Assembly (NCBI GenBank): GCA_949825025.1
Contig: OX463782.1
Coordinates: 5,901,501 to 5,965,500, forward strand
Reading direction: 5' to 3'
DNA length: 64,000 bases
DNA from: Siphlonurus alternatus
Taxonomy: Eukaryota; Arthropoda; Insecta; Ephemeroptera; Siphlonuridae
The notes beneath the pieces were generated by a model that was not told the DNA's origin, searched no databases, and saw only the letters and a program-made list of their open reading frames with translations. The translations under genes and the position numbers were made by a program. Positions 30,560 to 44,797 of this stretch are shown here, piece by piece. How positions within the stretch are numbered: the first letter of the stretch is position 1; every line of letters begins with the position of its first letter.

Positions 30560-33500
30560 AATTATCTCTCCAAACAAGGAAGGTAAATATTGCAATTGTA
30601 AGGAAATGCAGTGCAATTGTATAATAAAAACGTCATGGATGATTGTTGTCAGATTTATTGCTTAGAGAAGGTCTTGAACTCACGTCAGCAAATGTACACC
30701 ACCAGGCAAAAGTATATCTCGTCCCTGATATGGAGGGATCGACATACACATTATCGTGATGTCACCACATATATGATGTCGATTTGTCCCGAAATTTCCA
30801 ATCAGTTAACCGCTCTAATTTTTATGCCCCACACACAAATATGTATACGCTCACTCTTAATTCCTCAGGTGAAAGTATCTAGAGACTTCTACCACATATT
30901 ATACGCTCTAAATCGTACATCCTCTAATATATATATACAAGCAGAATGAAGCCCATGGCCCTAAATTTTGGCTTTAAAGTGGGCAGGTTAATATTAAATG
31001 CCAGGCATTATCCCACTCTGTTTTAACATTGACCTTATGTTATGAGCCCAGACCCTCCTATTTTTTTATTGTATATGTATCCACGCCTATATTCATGATT
31101 CAGGTACTTACGAACGGTATCTGTTAATAAAATTATATTTTAAGCATATGAGTGAGATGAGACAAAGCCTTTAATAGAAGGTTGATGTACGTATTGTAAA
31201 AACTTGTTAGTTTGCTTTTAATTGTCAACGACCCAACTGTGTATTATACACACTAGTAATTAGAGTTACGACGATGCACCGCGGTGTCCGTATTATAATT
31301 TAACAATTAATGCTTTTTGAATGCATGTCTAACATTAAAGATGATTACGGCAATATACTGAATAAAGGTCAACGCGGTTCGAGCCGGCTTTATGCATCTT
31401 GAGAATAACTGCATGAAAAGGCACGAAGGCAGCAGATGGTGACTGTCCCCCCGCCATCTCAAACACAATTTAACTTTACCGCGTAACATAGCTTCTTGCT
31501 AGGTAGTGACATCTAGTGAGTTGTAATAAAACTAAATCAACTGAACCGCGAAGACAAGCTTTTTAAATCTTTTCATTAGAGGGTCAACGACAAATTAAAG
31601 TTATATTTATAGTATTTTAAACTGTCGTATTAAATTTGTGATTAGAAAAGAATAAAATATAACATTTATATAATTTTTTATATATCCAGCTAGATTCCAT
31701 CAGATCGTCGTCGAGTTACTGAACTTTGAGCTTTGAGGACCTTTGAAATTCGATCACGCTATATATGTAATTTTTTTATACTTATTAATATGAGTAATTA
31801 TGCTAATTAGTATACATACATTTAAGGCAACATTAATCATACAAATAGCGCAAATATTTTAACTTTTTAAAATTTGCATTTATGCATATATATTATTAAT
31901 AATAATAATAACAACAATTTATTGAACATGTTTGTAATTAAATTAACTCGATCATTATTATATAATTCGTGTTATTAATTTTGTTCATTTTTTTGTCTGT
32001 GTTGTTTCTGTAATTAACTATAATTATATTTATACGAAATTTTATATAATGTACATACGTACAATGTGTGTTTAATAAAACATTTATAAAATATAAATGT
32101 ATAATATAATAAGAGCTACCACTATAAAAAGTAGTATATAATATAAGGATTTTTTATTTTGTACATACATTACATGGTGCATAAAATCTTTGTAATTTAT
32201 TGTTTAACAACTGTGCGTGGAATTTAATTATCCTTCTATTGTTGCATGCTAAACTTGAAACAGTCAAAGACACGCAAAGCACTATAGCTTACATTAAATT
32301 TAAGATGACGCAGTTCAAGAAATTCAGCATAAATTTTACATCAATTAAGTACTATTCTGCTTTATATTATTAGACGCAAATCACGAAGAATCACACTACA
32401 TAACCACGGTTAGTGCCAATCAATCAATGAATCTACCTGCAATTAGTGAGAAACTTGATGGATATTTTTTTTATTGTTTCCATCGTAAATCGCGTGCCTT
32501 CATCACCATGCACGATCAGACCCCGCCAAAATCTTTGTCAAATATCTACGGAGGTCTCTAATGGTCTCTGGACCATTTGATTAAGAATCGGATCATGTGC
32601 ATATTATACAACTGCATCATATTTAAAAATACCACTCAATTCAATCATATAGGCTTTGGAAAATCCCATCACATCAGCAGGTTTTAGTGAAAGCTGCGTA
32701 GTGTAGTGACTCTAGTGACCAAAGCTGTAATTTAGTGGAATATTTTTAAACCATTATCCATTGTCCGATTAGTGCTAAGACACAAATTGCACCTCTATTT
32801 ACATATATCATATCCGCTTTCCCAATTACATTAAGTACTGCCACATATCAGGTTGGGGACATAAGCCGCCTTGTTAACATCGCGACAACCGAAGATTGTC
32901 CATGCTGGTTGTTACACGCTTTTGAAAAAGGAGCGCGCACGCAAGTGTAAACGTTGACGTGAAACAATGCGTGGAAATCCCAACAATGAAGTTTGTTTGG
33001 AGCACGTTGCGATGGAGACACACCAAATTTTATGAAACTGCCGAATATGGCGAGACTTTTAGCGTAGACGAGATATAAAAGGAGCTTAATGCGCGTCTTA
33101 TAAACCTATAAATCTGCATGGGTATTTTCTCTGACCCCCCCCCCCTCTCTTCTTTCCCCGTGGACCACGTTTTTTTTTTTACATGGGGCCCGGGTGGGGG
33201 GGGGGGGACCCATTCAATATTTTGTTCAATATTTTTTGTCACAGTTGCATGTGAATTAAAAAAATATTATTATTACAAAGGTAAAGCTGAAACATACAAT
33301 ATAAATTATATAATATATTAAAATATGCGCCCTTGATTGAATTAAGAAAATCTAATTATTTTTTATTACATAAAACATGATCCAACGACAATGTATATTT
33401 CAAATTGTTTTTACTGTGCTTTTTTTCGATCTGATGCATGGAGCATTACAACTTGTCTTAATTGACTATCTAAGATTTAAATTTAAATACGTAATTTGCT

Positions 33501-33900
33501 ATGACTAAGAATCCATTCATCTGCATGATATTATTATAGGATAGTCTCATTGTTGTTCAACGTATATCAATATAACGTCATGCAAAAATCATTAATCATT
33601 CATAAATTATCACGCATATTTAGCTGCACTAACTGAATGGCAATAAGTGCATTGAATTTCGTAACTTTTTTTTTATAATTTAATTAAAATCTTCCTTTTT
33701 AATTAAATATCTTGCACACATATAACAAATAACTGAAATAACACATACACTTCCTATATAACATGAATTAAATTCATCATATAGTATCAAATAATAATTA
33801 TAATTACCTGTATTGCATCCTATTCTTGTTATATCAAATATTTAACAAAAGATTTATATACTGCCGGAAAACTAATAACATATATAACAATTAATTTCTT
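30560..33900. other. Long AT-rich gene-free stretch upstream of the protease gene
   Basis: No gene was recognised. The 112-codon frame at 30611-30949 lacks any domain and has background composition. Homopolymer C, T and G runs lie at about 33135-33210, and (AAT)n-like runs near 31890. Confidence 0.5.
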
Positions 33901-33904
33901 CCAG

Positions 33905-34054
33905 CGCAGGTGAGATGGGCAGGTGGGGCAGTTTCCGGGATGCACGCTTCATTTCTCGCCCCGCACGCGCTGTCTGCTGCACTGGACCAGCACGTCGCAT
34001 CACGAGAGCTTTGGGAGCCGCTCCAGAGAGCACCTTCAAGATGGTGCCTCTCAG
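33905..34054 (+). CDS. Candidate internal exon, unidentified
   Basis: A GC-rich block of 150 nt is bounded by a good acceptor (TTTCTTCCAG ending at 33904) and a donor (CAG/GTAACA, intron from 34055). Two of the three frames are open throughout. The second frame reads for example GRWGSFRDARFIS, and the third includes LAPHALSAALDQHV. I do not recognise either product and find no partner exon. It could be a non-coding RNA exon or a chance arrangement in a GC-rich repeat. Confidence 0.25.
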
Positions 34055-34285
34055 GTAACATATTGTTCTTTTACCTGCTTGCTCCAGTGAAGATCTACTA
34101 GGTGGAGGAGCCGAGGAGGGCTGGAAATAGGGGTGATCGCACCCCCGAAAAGGTACTAAAATACACGTGAGGAAATATCAACCCCCATGGCAGCACACTG
34201 TGGTTACCGGACACCATCCCTAAAGTGGGTAAAGTCTAAAAAACATAACATTGCAATAAAGGGCACTGACCCCTATCCCCGAAAT

Positions 34286-34440
34286 CAGGCTCGGACTGGG
34301 AAGCTATAGGGGCCATATATAGACATTATACAGGCAGCAAAGAACACCTAATAGGGGGCCTGTGAGGCCACGGTTGTATATACTCTCTATCTTAAAAATC
34401 AGAGGGGCCAGTCAGGGATCCCTGACCCAGTCAGAGCCTG
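34286..34440. mobile_element. hAT-type MITE with perfect 8-bp target-site duplication
   Basis: The 155-bp element has terminal inverted repeats CAGGCTCGGACTGG at the left and CCAGTCAGAGCCTG at the right, with one mismatch in 14. It is flanked on both sides by CCCGAAAT (34278-34285 and 34441-34448). An 8-bp duplication and CAGG-type termini are hallmarks of hAT transposons. The inside is non-coding, and a small palindrome (GTCAGGGATCCCTGAC) sits just inside the right end. Confidence 0.85.
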
Positions 34441-34675
34441 CCCGAAATGGAGTGCTGGATCTGCTTTTTGCTCGCACCTCTATCCCTATCGTAAACAAAA
34501 AGTGTCCGGGCTCAGGTTGTAGTGTAGGCAAGGAGGATGGAGCTATCATTCTAAGAATTGGTTCAAGTATGGCTAGCTATTAATACATAATATATTAAAT
34601 AATTAAATTTATTAAATAGACATCATGCACATGATATATATATATCTCTTTGCCCCCCATTGCACTGCTAAAAAT

Positions 34676-36141
<1,466 letters not shown>

Positions 36142-36972
36142 CAGGCGGGCAGTGGCGTAACTACAGAGGGGGCCGAGGGGGCCAAGAGCCCCGGGCCCTT
36201 TCATCAAAGGGTGCCTTTTCAGTCAAGCTCATTGAAGAAATTTCAATTGAGTGTGACAAAAAATAATAATAATAAATAAAAATATAACCTTTTAAACTAT
36301 AGGCATATATTTTTTTTCCCCCTTAAGAGGGCGCTTTCGTTCGATCCTAGACCAAAACTGGAGGGGAGAGTTTTCTCACTGAGGGGTGGGTCAAGGCGAC
36401 TCGAAGCAAGCTGAGGTGGCTTGCTGCTGCTAGCTTGACGTTTGTCGCGCGCTCGGAGCACATGTGCACACCATGTGCGGGAAAACCACAAACATCAATC
36501 AACTGTCAAATTTATACATTTTTAAAAAAAAAAATCATTTGATTCAAACGATATTACAACAATCAGTTGCAGGAGAAAAAATTAGCCTACAGACGTCTTT
36601 TTTTTTTCTCTCTACGACATTTTTTGCCCAAATTAAAAATAAAAAAAAACTGAATTGACACAATTGAGGACCTTTCTATTCACTTCAGCAATGTAGTTTT
36701 AGTTAGATTGCAAGCAATTTATGTGACGAATATAAAATAAATGTATGCATACGTGTATTTATGTACGTTTTATTCATACATATATATTATGTGGTTATGT
36801 ACTATATGAAATATAATACACCAATAAAGATATTTATTAATAATAAAAATAGAAATATAACTAATGTGTCAAAATTGATTTTTAAATGCAGCCAGATTAT
36901 AATTTTGAAAAATATAAATACAATAACAATATTTTGGCAACTTTTTAGTCTGAATCTTTATATAATCTTTAT

Positions 36973-38628
36973 ATATATGTTGGCACCAAAACCCGAATTC
37001 GGGCAAAGCCCGAAAAAAATGCGCACATCTAGGTGTGCCCCTAGCGATTTGAGCAAAGCCCGAAATTAACAAATATTTCGGGCTTTGTTCATTTCAATTC
37101 GATCATTTCTAGAAGTGCTCAAATCGAAAGAAGCAAACCCCGACGAGAAGTTTTATTTCGGGGTTTGCTCATTTAAATTTGATTGATCATTTCTAGAAGT
37201 GTTCAAATCGGAAAATGTAACCCCCCCCCCCGACGAGAAGTTTTATTTCGGGCTTTGCCCGCTCTGCTCACTGTTTTGATCATTTCTAGAAGTGCTCAAA
37301 GCAAAGTGAAAAATAATAATTGGAAATTGTGCCGTTTTATAGCAATAAATAATAAAACAATAAAATAATGTAAATTTAATAATATTTTAATTATATATCT
37401 TTTTTAATTAATTGATAAAATTTCAAATTTAACATTAATAGCGTGTCTAGTATTTTCTTTTTAAAACATATATTTCTTTCTGTATTATTCAAGTCATATA
37501 TTGAAAAAATACGATTTTGTCACACTGAAAGACACTTTTAATTTTTTTATTGTTATCATTTTTTATAATTAAAGGTCATGATTACAATTATACTCAAGCA
37601 ATGAATTCCAGATTGCAGATGAACTATTTCTAAGTTCAGACGACGTTCCACATTGCACATAACAAAGAAAAGAATCTCTCAGATCAGCAGCATCAGCATT
37701 AGCAAATTCAAAGCGCTCAAGGTTTTGTGTTTTGCAACTGCAAGAAAGGTTGTCAATATAAACCATGTTGTGCAAGGGAAACAATTAACTGAAATTTAAA
37801 ATGCCATGATAGTAATCCCTGCAAAAATAAGTCAATTTCAGGAAATAATAAGATCAGGTAATATTCAGGCATAATAATTATTTATTTTCCATGCTTATTT
37901 TATTATTATTATTATTTTAATTTGTAGGTTTGGTACTATCTTGAGTAGCTCGAGTAGCTCTTTAAAATTGCTTCTCAGCAAGTTCTATAAATTAAGTTAA
38001 AACGATTTTATAATATATCAGCTGTAAAAAAAAATTAAATAAATAAATTAACTAACATACAATAATTATACAAAAAGTGTGAAAAAAATTGCAAATTCGT
38101 ATTTTTCAGTATGACTTGAATAATACAGAAAGAAATGTTTTTAAAGAAATAATATGCACGCTATGCTAATGTTAAATTTGTCTTTTGTCAATTACTTAAA
38201 AAAAGTGATGTAATTAAATATTATTAAATTTAAAATATTTTACTGCTTTATTATTTATTACAAATTTTTACTATAATACGGCACGATTTCCAATTATTTT
38301 TTTTCACTTTGCTTATTTGAGCACTTCTAGAAATGATTAAAACAGTGAGCAAAGCCCGAAATAAAATTTCTCGTCGGGGTTTGCATTTTTCGAGTTGAAC
38401 ACTTCTAGAAATGAGCAAATTTAATGAGCAAACCCCGAAATAAAACTTCTCGTCGGGGTTTGCTTTTTCCGATTTGAACACTTCTAGAAATGATCAAATT
38501 AATTGAAATGAGCAAAGCCCGAAATGTTTGTTAATTTTGGGCTTTGCTCAAATCGCTAGGGGCACACCTAAATGTGCGCATTTTTTTCGGGCTTTGCTCG
38601 AATTCGGACTTTGATGCCAACATATATT
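36973..38628. mobile_element. Palindromic foldback element with internal subrepeats
   Basis: The arms of about 550 bp mirror each other from ATATGTTGGCACCAAA at the left to TTTGATGCCAACATAT at the right. Each arm holds two to three copies of a unit with TTTCTAGAAGTGCTCAAATC, then GACGAGAAGTTTTATTTCGG and GGTTTGCTCATTT. Inward from these the arms continue as AT-rich sequence that still pairs (TTTCTTTCTGTATTATTCAA at 37475 and its inverse near 38120). The unpaired centre, about 37540-38090, has no coding frame with a recognisable domain. Clear target duplications were not seen, since the flanks are TA-rich. Confidence 0.75.
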
Positions 38629-38640
38629 ATTATATAATTA

Positions 38641-38820
38641 TATACAAGGATACACCCCTTATATAAGAGCTTACAGCTCGCGGCGGGGTAATGGGTAGGG
38701 ATAAGGTAGGGAACTGATGGTGGCCACGGCCTGTTACGCGTCCCAACATTCGCTGAAGTGAGACTGAGGGAACCGTGGAAAACCTCAGTCAGGACGGATA
38801 CCTCTTCTTTTTTTTTATCA
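38641..38820 (+). repeat. Dispersed repeat R5, longer copy
   Basis: The copy begins ACAAGGATACACCCC and GCTTACAGCTCGCGGCGGGG, then continues with a GC-richer segment containing GGTGGCCACGGCC and CCGTGGAAAACCTCAGTCAG. It ends near a T run at 38808-38817. The shorter copy at 34676-34738 shares only the first ~60 bp, in inverse orientation. Confidence 0.65.
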
Positions 38821-39721
38821 ATGGACCAAAACGATGTCTAAAGCCTGGGGAACCACACAAAAACACAATGATATATGTTACGATAAAAAATGCCACTTTG
38901 AAGCACATGTAAGTGTTTATTATAATTTTTTGAATATTCTCTGGAAATTGAGAGACTATAATATAATTATAATATAAAATTAATAAATGTCGCATGATTA
39001 TCTGTACACTCTGATATAATATAATATATAATACTATATTATATATATACATATATAATATTATATATAATATAATATATAGACTATTTCAACTAAAATC
39101 AATAATGGATCCAAAAAAATTAGCATATACTATGTATAATGAAATGTTATATATCGCTCGTTTAATTTTTTTTTCCTGCACCCCGTCATTATAGTTAAAC
39201 CGATTGATTATTATTTTTGAAAAATTTACGAAGATTTTATAAAAAAAAAAAATCGGGAATAATTTTTTTACTATTTTCTTATGTTGTTGGTTATAGATAA
39301 TCTGTCATAAAATTCTTAATTATATATGAATATATATAGTCGTATAATATTTAACATTACATTTATTGTACAATTATTGTTCGAGTGCATTATAAGTGTC
39401 TTGTCAACGTGTGTATGGATAGAATATACAAATGCTCTCCCCGGCACATGTTGACTTTTTTTTTTTTTTTTTCGTTTTGAGGGTGACGGTCGAGTAATAT
39501 ATCACGCCGGCGGATAGGGGTGTGGGAGGCAGCTTCTCCCTCCGCCCACTTCTTTAGTTCTTTGCCGACTAGCTGAATGCAACAAAATTGTTAACGAAAA
39601 TATTGAATTTTTATCATCTTCATTACGCAATATTATGATAGAAGCTCTCAATATTAAACATATTTTATTTTTTTTATTAAAGAGACCAAACTTCTGCGTA
39701 AAATCTTACAATTCAAATCTA

Positions 39722-41890
39722 CAGAGTGAACCACAATTCGCGTGCCAACTTTTTTCGTAAATTTGGTATTGCAAAAATTTTCGTACAGACTTCAAATTTG
39801 GTACACTTGTAGCTAAGGGTTGTAAAAATTAGTTCAGGGTGTTGAAATTTTTATTGGACACCAATAACACCCCTTTCAGGGGTGGTTTTTAAAAAAATTA
39901 TTTTCGCCTTATGGAAATTCAATGTTAAATTCAACTTTTTTTGAAATCATTGGAATTTTGCGGAGAAAATTTCTAGCATAGGGTAATCGACCCTCCTGAA
40001 CTCAGAATTAATTTTAGATTTTTTCCCCGACGCACCCCTGAGGGTGGAGACCTACCCCTAAAATCCATTTTCTTTACAAATTGTGCTAAAATTATGAAAT
40101 TAATTCTCAAGGGGTAATCGACCCTCCTGAACTCAGAAATAATTTTAGATTTTTTCCCTGACACAACCCTGAGGGTGGAGAACAACCCCCAAAATCCATT
40201 TTCCTTAAAAATTGTGCTAAAATTATGAAATTAATTTTCAATGGGTAATCGACCCTCCTGAACTCGGAAATAATTTTAGATATTTTCTCCGACGCACCCC
40301 TGAGGGTGAAGACCTACCCCTAAACTCAATTTTCCTTAAAAATTTTGCTAAAATTATGAAATTAATTTTCAAGGGGTAATCGACCCTCCTGAACTCAGAA
40401 ATAATTTTAGATTTTTTCCCCGACGCACCCCTGAGGGTTGAGAACTACCCCTAAAATCCATCTTCCTTAAAAATTATGCAAAATTTATGAAATTAATTTT
40501 CAAAGGGTAATCGACCCTCCTGAACTCAGAAATAATATTAGATTTTTTCTTTGACGTAGCCCTGAGGGTCAACGGCTACCCACCATATCCTAATTTCTTA
40601 AATAATCGAGCAGAAATTGTGAATTATTTTTTTTACGGGATTTATTAAAATCTTCCAGAAAAAAAATCACAGACTCACCCCTTCACTTGCAGCATGACGA
40701 TGGTTTCACTCAAAGTGTCCACCGTTAGTTAGCGTGAAGGCACATGTTGGTCCGCTCAACGAGGCTATGTGTGTAGGTGCATGGCCTCTAACATCTGAGG
40801 TGTGACCAAAACCATGCAACGTCTGATCTCCACTTTCAGTTCGTCAATGGTCTCGAATCTCTTCTTTTAAACCTTTTGCTTCAGAAAGAGATTTGAGACC
40901 ATTGACGAGCTGAAAGTGACAGACGTTATGTGGAATTGGTCACACCTCAGTTGTTAAAGGCACACATAGCCTTGTGTAGACCAACATGTGCCTTCACGCC
41001 ATGCAATTAACGGTGGACATGACACATGATGATGGTGGCATGATGCTGCAAGTGAAGAGTTGAGTCTGTGATTTTTTTTTCTGAAAGATTTCGATAAACC
41101 TCGAAAAAAATTTAATACACAATTTCTCCTCGATTATTAAGAAATAAGCCTAGGATATGGTGTGTAACCGTTGACCCTCAGGAGTGAGTCGGGGGAAAAA
41201 ATCTAAAATTATTTCCGAGTTCAGGAGGGTCGATTACCCCTTGAAAATTAATTTCATAATTTTAGCACAATTTTTAAGGAAAATGGATTTTAGGGGTAGG
41301 TCTCCACCCTCAGGTGTGCGTCGGGAAAAAATTTTAAAATTATTTCTGAGTTCAGGAGGGTCGATTACCCCTTGAAAATTAATTTTATAAATTTTGCATA
41401 ATTTTTAAGGAAAATGGATTTTTGGGGTAGTTTTCCACCTTCAGGGGTGCGTCGGGAAAAAATTTAAAATTATTTCTGAGTTCAAGAGGGTCGATTACCC
41501 CTTGAGAATTAATTTCATAATTTTAGCACAATTTTTAAGGAAAATGGATTTTAGGGGTAGGTCTCCACCCTCAGGGGTGCGTCGGGGAAAAAATCTAAAA
41601 TTAATTCTGAGTTCAGGAGGGTCGATTACCCTGTGCTAGAAATTTTCTCTGCAAAATTCCAATGATTTAAAAAAAAGTTGAATTTAACATTGAATTTCCA
41701 TAAGGCGAAAATAATTTTTTTAAAAACCACCCCTGAAAGGGGTGTTATTGGTGTCCAATAAAAATTTCAACACCCTGAACTAATTTTTACAACCCTCAGC
41801 TACAAGTGTACCAAATTTGAAGTTTGTGCGAAAATTTTTGCAATACCATATTTACGAAAAAAGTTGGCACGCGAATTGTGGTTCACTCTG
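39722..41890. mobile_element. Foldback element with TA target duplication and tandem subrepeats in both arms
   Basis: The 2169-bp palindrome starts CAGAGTGAACCACAATTCGC (39722) and ends with the inverse (41890). It is flanked by TA at 39720-39721 and 41891-41892. The arms are about 1.1 kb. Each contains tandem copies of a ~131-bp unit marked by GGGTAATCGACCCTCCTGAA: five in the left arm (near 39980, 40112, 40244, 40376, 40507) and four in the right (near 41217, 41350, 41483, 41615). The centre, near 40870, is itself paired (GAATCTCTTCT and AGAAAGAGATT). TA duplication and CAG-type ends suggest a Tc1/mariner-type transposase acting in trans. Peptides read from the repeats are artefacts. Confidence 0.85.
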
Positions 41891-42800
41891 TATATACGAT
41901 AGTTACTTTGCTGGGAAAAAAATCCCAAAGTACCTTATAATCGCCCACTTTGATCGCAGTAAAATTAAATTAATCAAAGTGCCACACAAAAACAAAAAAT
42001 ACAATTTTTAGAGCAACGTTTTTTGTGTATTGTGAGAAAATTTTAACTTTGTCGCACTAATAGTTTTTCGCAAAATATCCGTACAAAGAAAACATTTTTT
42101 TGAACGTCAAAACTCAACGAAAGCGCCCTCTTAACATAAGTTTTTAAATGTTTTTGTCACAAATATGAAGACCGAGAGCGAGCATTATCATTATCACTTG
42201 AGGATGGGGAGAAAATTAGCTCATATGTGCTCCTCATCTGACTCATCTCTCCCTGTTTTATGACATTTAAGATTTGAATAAACCACCCCAAATTCAGTTC
42301 ACCATGCATGCCGTCAAAGCACGAGTGTGCAGTTGAAACAATAGCTAGTCCCTCTCATAAGTCAAAATTGTGCTTAAATCTTTAAATTATAGACATTTTT
42401 TTACCCATATATGTGCTAATTAGTAATTCTCGTGTTATAGTAGATTAAAATGAACTAATGTGAATTTTAATATTTTTACAACACCGTACTGTTTTTTTTT
42501 ATTTTTGTTTTAAATTTGCCGATTGCTGCTTAACGTGACATCTGTGGACCTGCAATGTTGATGTAAATTCATGAATTAATAAGGAATTTATAAATATTGC
42601 GCAAATCTAATTTCATTAAATTATATAATTTTCTTCATTAAAAAAAAGTGCCACGCCCACATTTTCTAAAAAAAATCGCCTCCTGCGGAGATCCACTCCC
42701 CCCGCCCCCCCCCCCTACGAAACCACTGCTTCGCGGCGAGTGCCCAATCGGGCCTTCGGCCCCCGGGCCCACATTTTGTAGTTACGCCGCTGCAGGTGGG

Positions 42801-44736
42801 GGTCAAAGGTCTTTTTCGAACCACACATTCACCCACGTCAATAATTTCCTGTGATCACATCAACTGTACACTGTATCCGTGGTGCTGCAGATAAGGAAAA
42901 GACACATCTCGAGACTGATGGGACATTTACATTCCCATACAATCGATCGAGCTCCATGGATTACGAGAATATCAACACTTTTTTGATGCATGAAGTAGAA
43001 TTTGAATGATCGCTCTTCTCACCTCCAAAAAAAAAAAAAATGCAAATTTAATCTGCATGTTTTAAGACTGTATATAAGATGCAGCCTAACTATATCTTAT
43101 TATACATATATACATACAATGAGAGACTGTATGGTGATCAAAGTGGTAAATAAATCATTCCAGGTGATTTTCTTATAAACCTCATTTCGCTGATAATTAA
43201 TCATGCATGCCATGATATAAAAATATGAGAATTATTCTCAATTTCAATGTTAATTGGTCCTTGGTTATCATCGGATACGCTGCAAAACATACAGCCAAAT
43301 ATAAGATCAAATATCATCAGAAAAATATTAGGCATAACACTGACTTACCCCAAAGCCACGACTGTATATAGCGCCTTTGAAGATGTTCCCTATATAAACA
43401 CCAAATTTTATAATATAGTATGGAGACTATGGAGGCCGCTGCATGTGTCATGTATTAGGTATTATAATATTGACGGCTGACGGTTTGAAGAAAAAAATTG
43501 AAACGGAAGGTCCATAAAATTGAAGACGTTTGTTTTCTGTCTATATTGAAATATTGTATCTGTTTAATTTTCAGTTTAAATATAAACTTTTTCCTTTACA
43601 ACTTATTGTTGGAAAAACTATACTCATCAGGATAAATAAATTATCATACTGATAACAGATCAAAGTTTATGTTAAATATTAAAACACTTTTTTGTTTTAT
43701 GTCTTTTTTATGTTCTTTGTAGCCTCTATTAATTAGATAGAAAATTATGTATAATTTGTGTGTATTATAAATTACAACTTTAGTAATGAAAGTTCAAGGA
43801 ACTTCAAATAATCGACCAAAATCAGAAGAAAAAAGTGCAAACTTTTTGCTAGCAGATATCGACATAAAATAAATTATATTCCAAAGATGGTAATCGGCAG
43901 ACGACAGACTATAATAACTTCTACCGAGCACCTGCAAATAACATTAATAGATAATTAATTGCTTTGTAATAACCTTTCATTTAAAATAATAACACAAATT
44001 TTATAAATATATCGAGCTAGAAAATAGTTTTATTATAATTGTGATGTTATACTTTTCTTCAAATTAAAAATTTATTTCACAAGTGTTGCAAACTCATTGT
44101 ATGTCATGTCATGATGTAGCAGATATAAATTAATATAATTATTCAAGTTATACAAACTACTGTGCATCGTTTTTCATCCACCACTTTTCAATTTTCAATA
44201 ATTAATATTTTCTTTCATATATATATTAACGTTTTAGTTTTTCACAGTAAAATTATTTTTGTAACTTTAAAAAAAAACTACATAATAAACATATAATACA
44301 TATTAAATATTTTGTAATCTTTCTTTAATTTTTAACTTTAAAGCATTAAACTTGATACGTTAATAAATAATTACAAATTCATTTGCAAAATCAAAATATT
44401 TTATAAATAGCCAAGCAGGGAATTTGTTTTTTCGTATAAACTTGTGCATTGCTAATAACATTCATGCACTAAAAAAGCAATTCAAAAAATGAACTGTTAA
44501 TTTTCTGCGATATATCTCCATGTTTTTAATATGAATAATTTTTAAAAAGTGACAGAAAAAAGAATATAGTCAAAATCCTCAGTCCAGCATACATGACTTT
44601 TCATATCGTTGATCAAATTACAAACTTAATTTTATTATATACATTTGAACTCTGAAGGCAAAGAAGATAAATGACACCCCTTGCTGAAGGTAAGCACTTC
44701 TGCAAGCGACAACGGCCATCGTGAGAGCCACACAGA
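42801..44736. other. AT-rich gene-free stretch
   Basis: I see no gene here. The frame at 43247-43480 has no recognised domain. Small A/T runs and short TA-rich blocks are the only structure. Confidence 0.5.
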
Positions 44737-44797
44737 TACCGTGGTGAGAGCACCCGCATGCCTGGTTATCTTGAACGGAGTGCTATCACCACTGCTA
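44737..44797. repeat. Short GC-rich hairpin
   Basis: CCGTGGTGAGAGCACCCG pairs imperfectly with GGAGTGCTATCACCACTG across a loop containing GCATGCCTGGTTATCTTGAA. On the minus strand the TTAGCAGTGGTGATAGC stretch resembles a tRNA A box and D arm, so a tRNA-derived SINE head is one explanation. A stable RNA hairpin is another. Confidence 0.3.

Larger units (their letters stand above)
36150..42792. mobile_element. Composite hAT-like insertion, 6.6 kb, with nested foldbacks
   Basis: The left end is CAGTGGCGTAACTAC (36150). The right end is its inverse with one mismatch, GTAGTTACGCCGCTG, ending at 42792. The flanks carry a near-perfect 8-bp duplication: CAGGCGGG at 36142-36149 and CAGGTGGG at 42793-42800. 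A 19-bp subterminal inverted pair, TTAAGAGGGCGCTTTCGTT (36323-36341) and its exact complement (42116-42134), supports the two ends belonging together. CAGTGGCGTAACTA-type ends with 8-bp duplications are known for hAT-like elements. No transposase frame is present. The interior is filled by two large palindromic elements and repeat R5, so it is non-autonomous and expanded by later insertions. Confidence 0.65.

Noticed and set aside
30611..30949. 112-codon frame upstream of the protease gene
   Set aside because: Background composition, no domain, poor start context and no conserved motif.
39973..41375. Small repeated peptides with FRRVDYP and PPSGVRR words
   Set aside because: They come from the tandem units of the foldback element, appear on both strands, and are regularly stopped.
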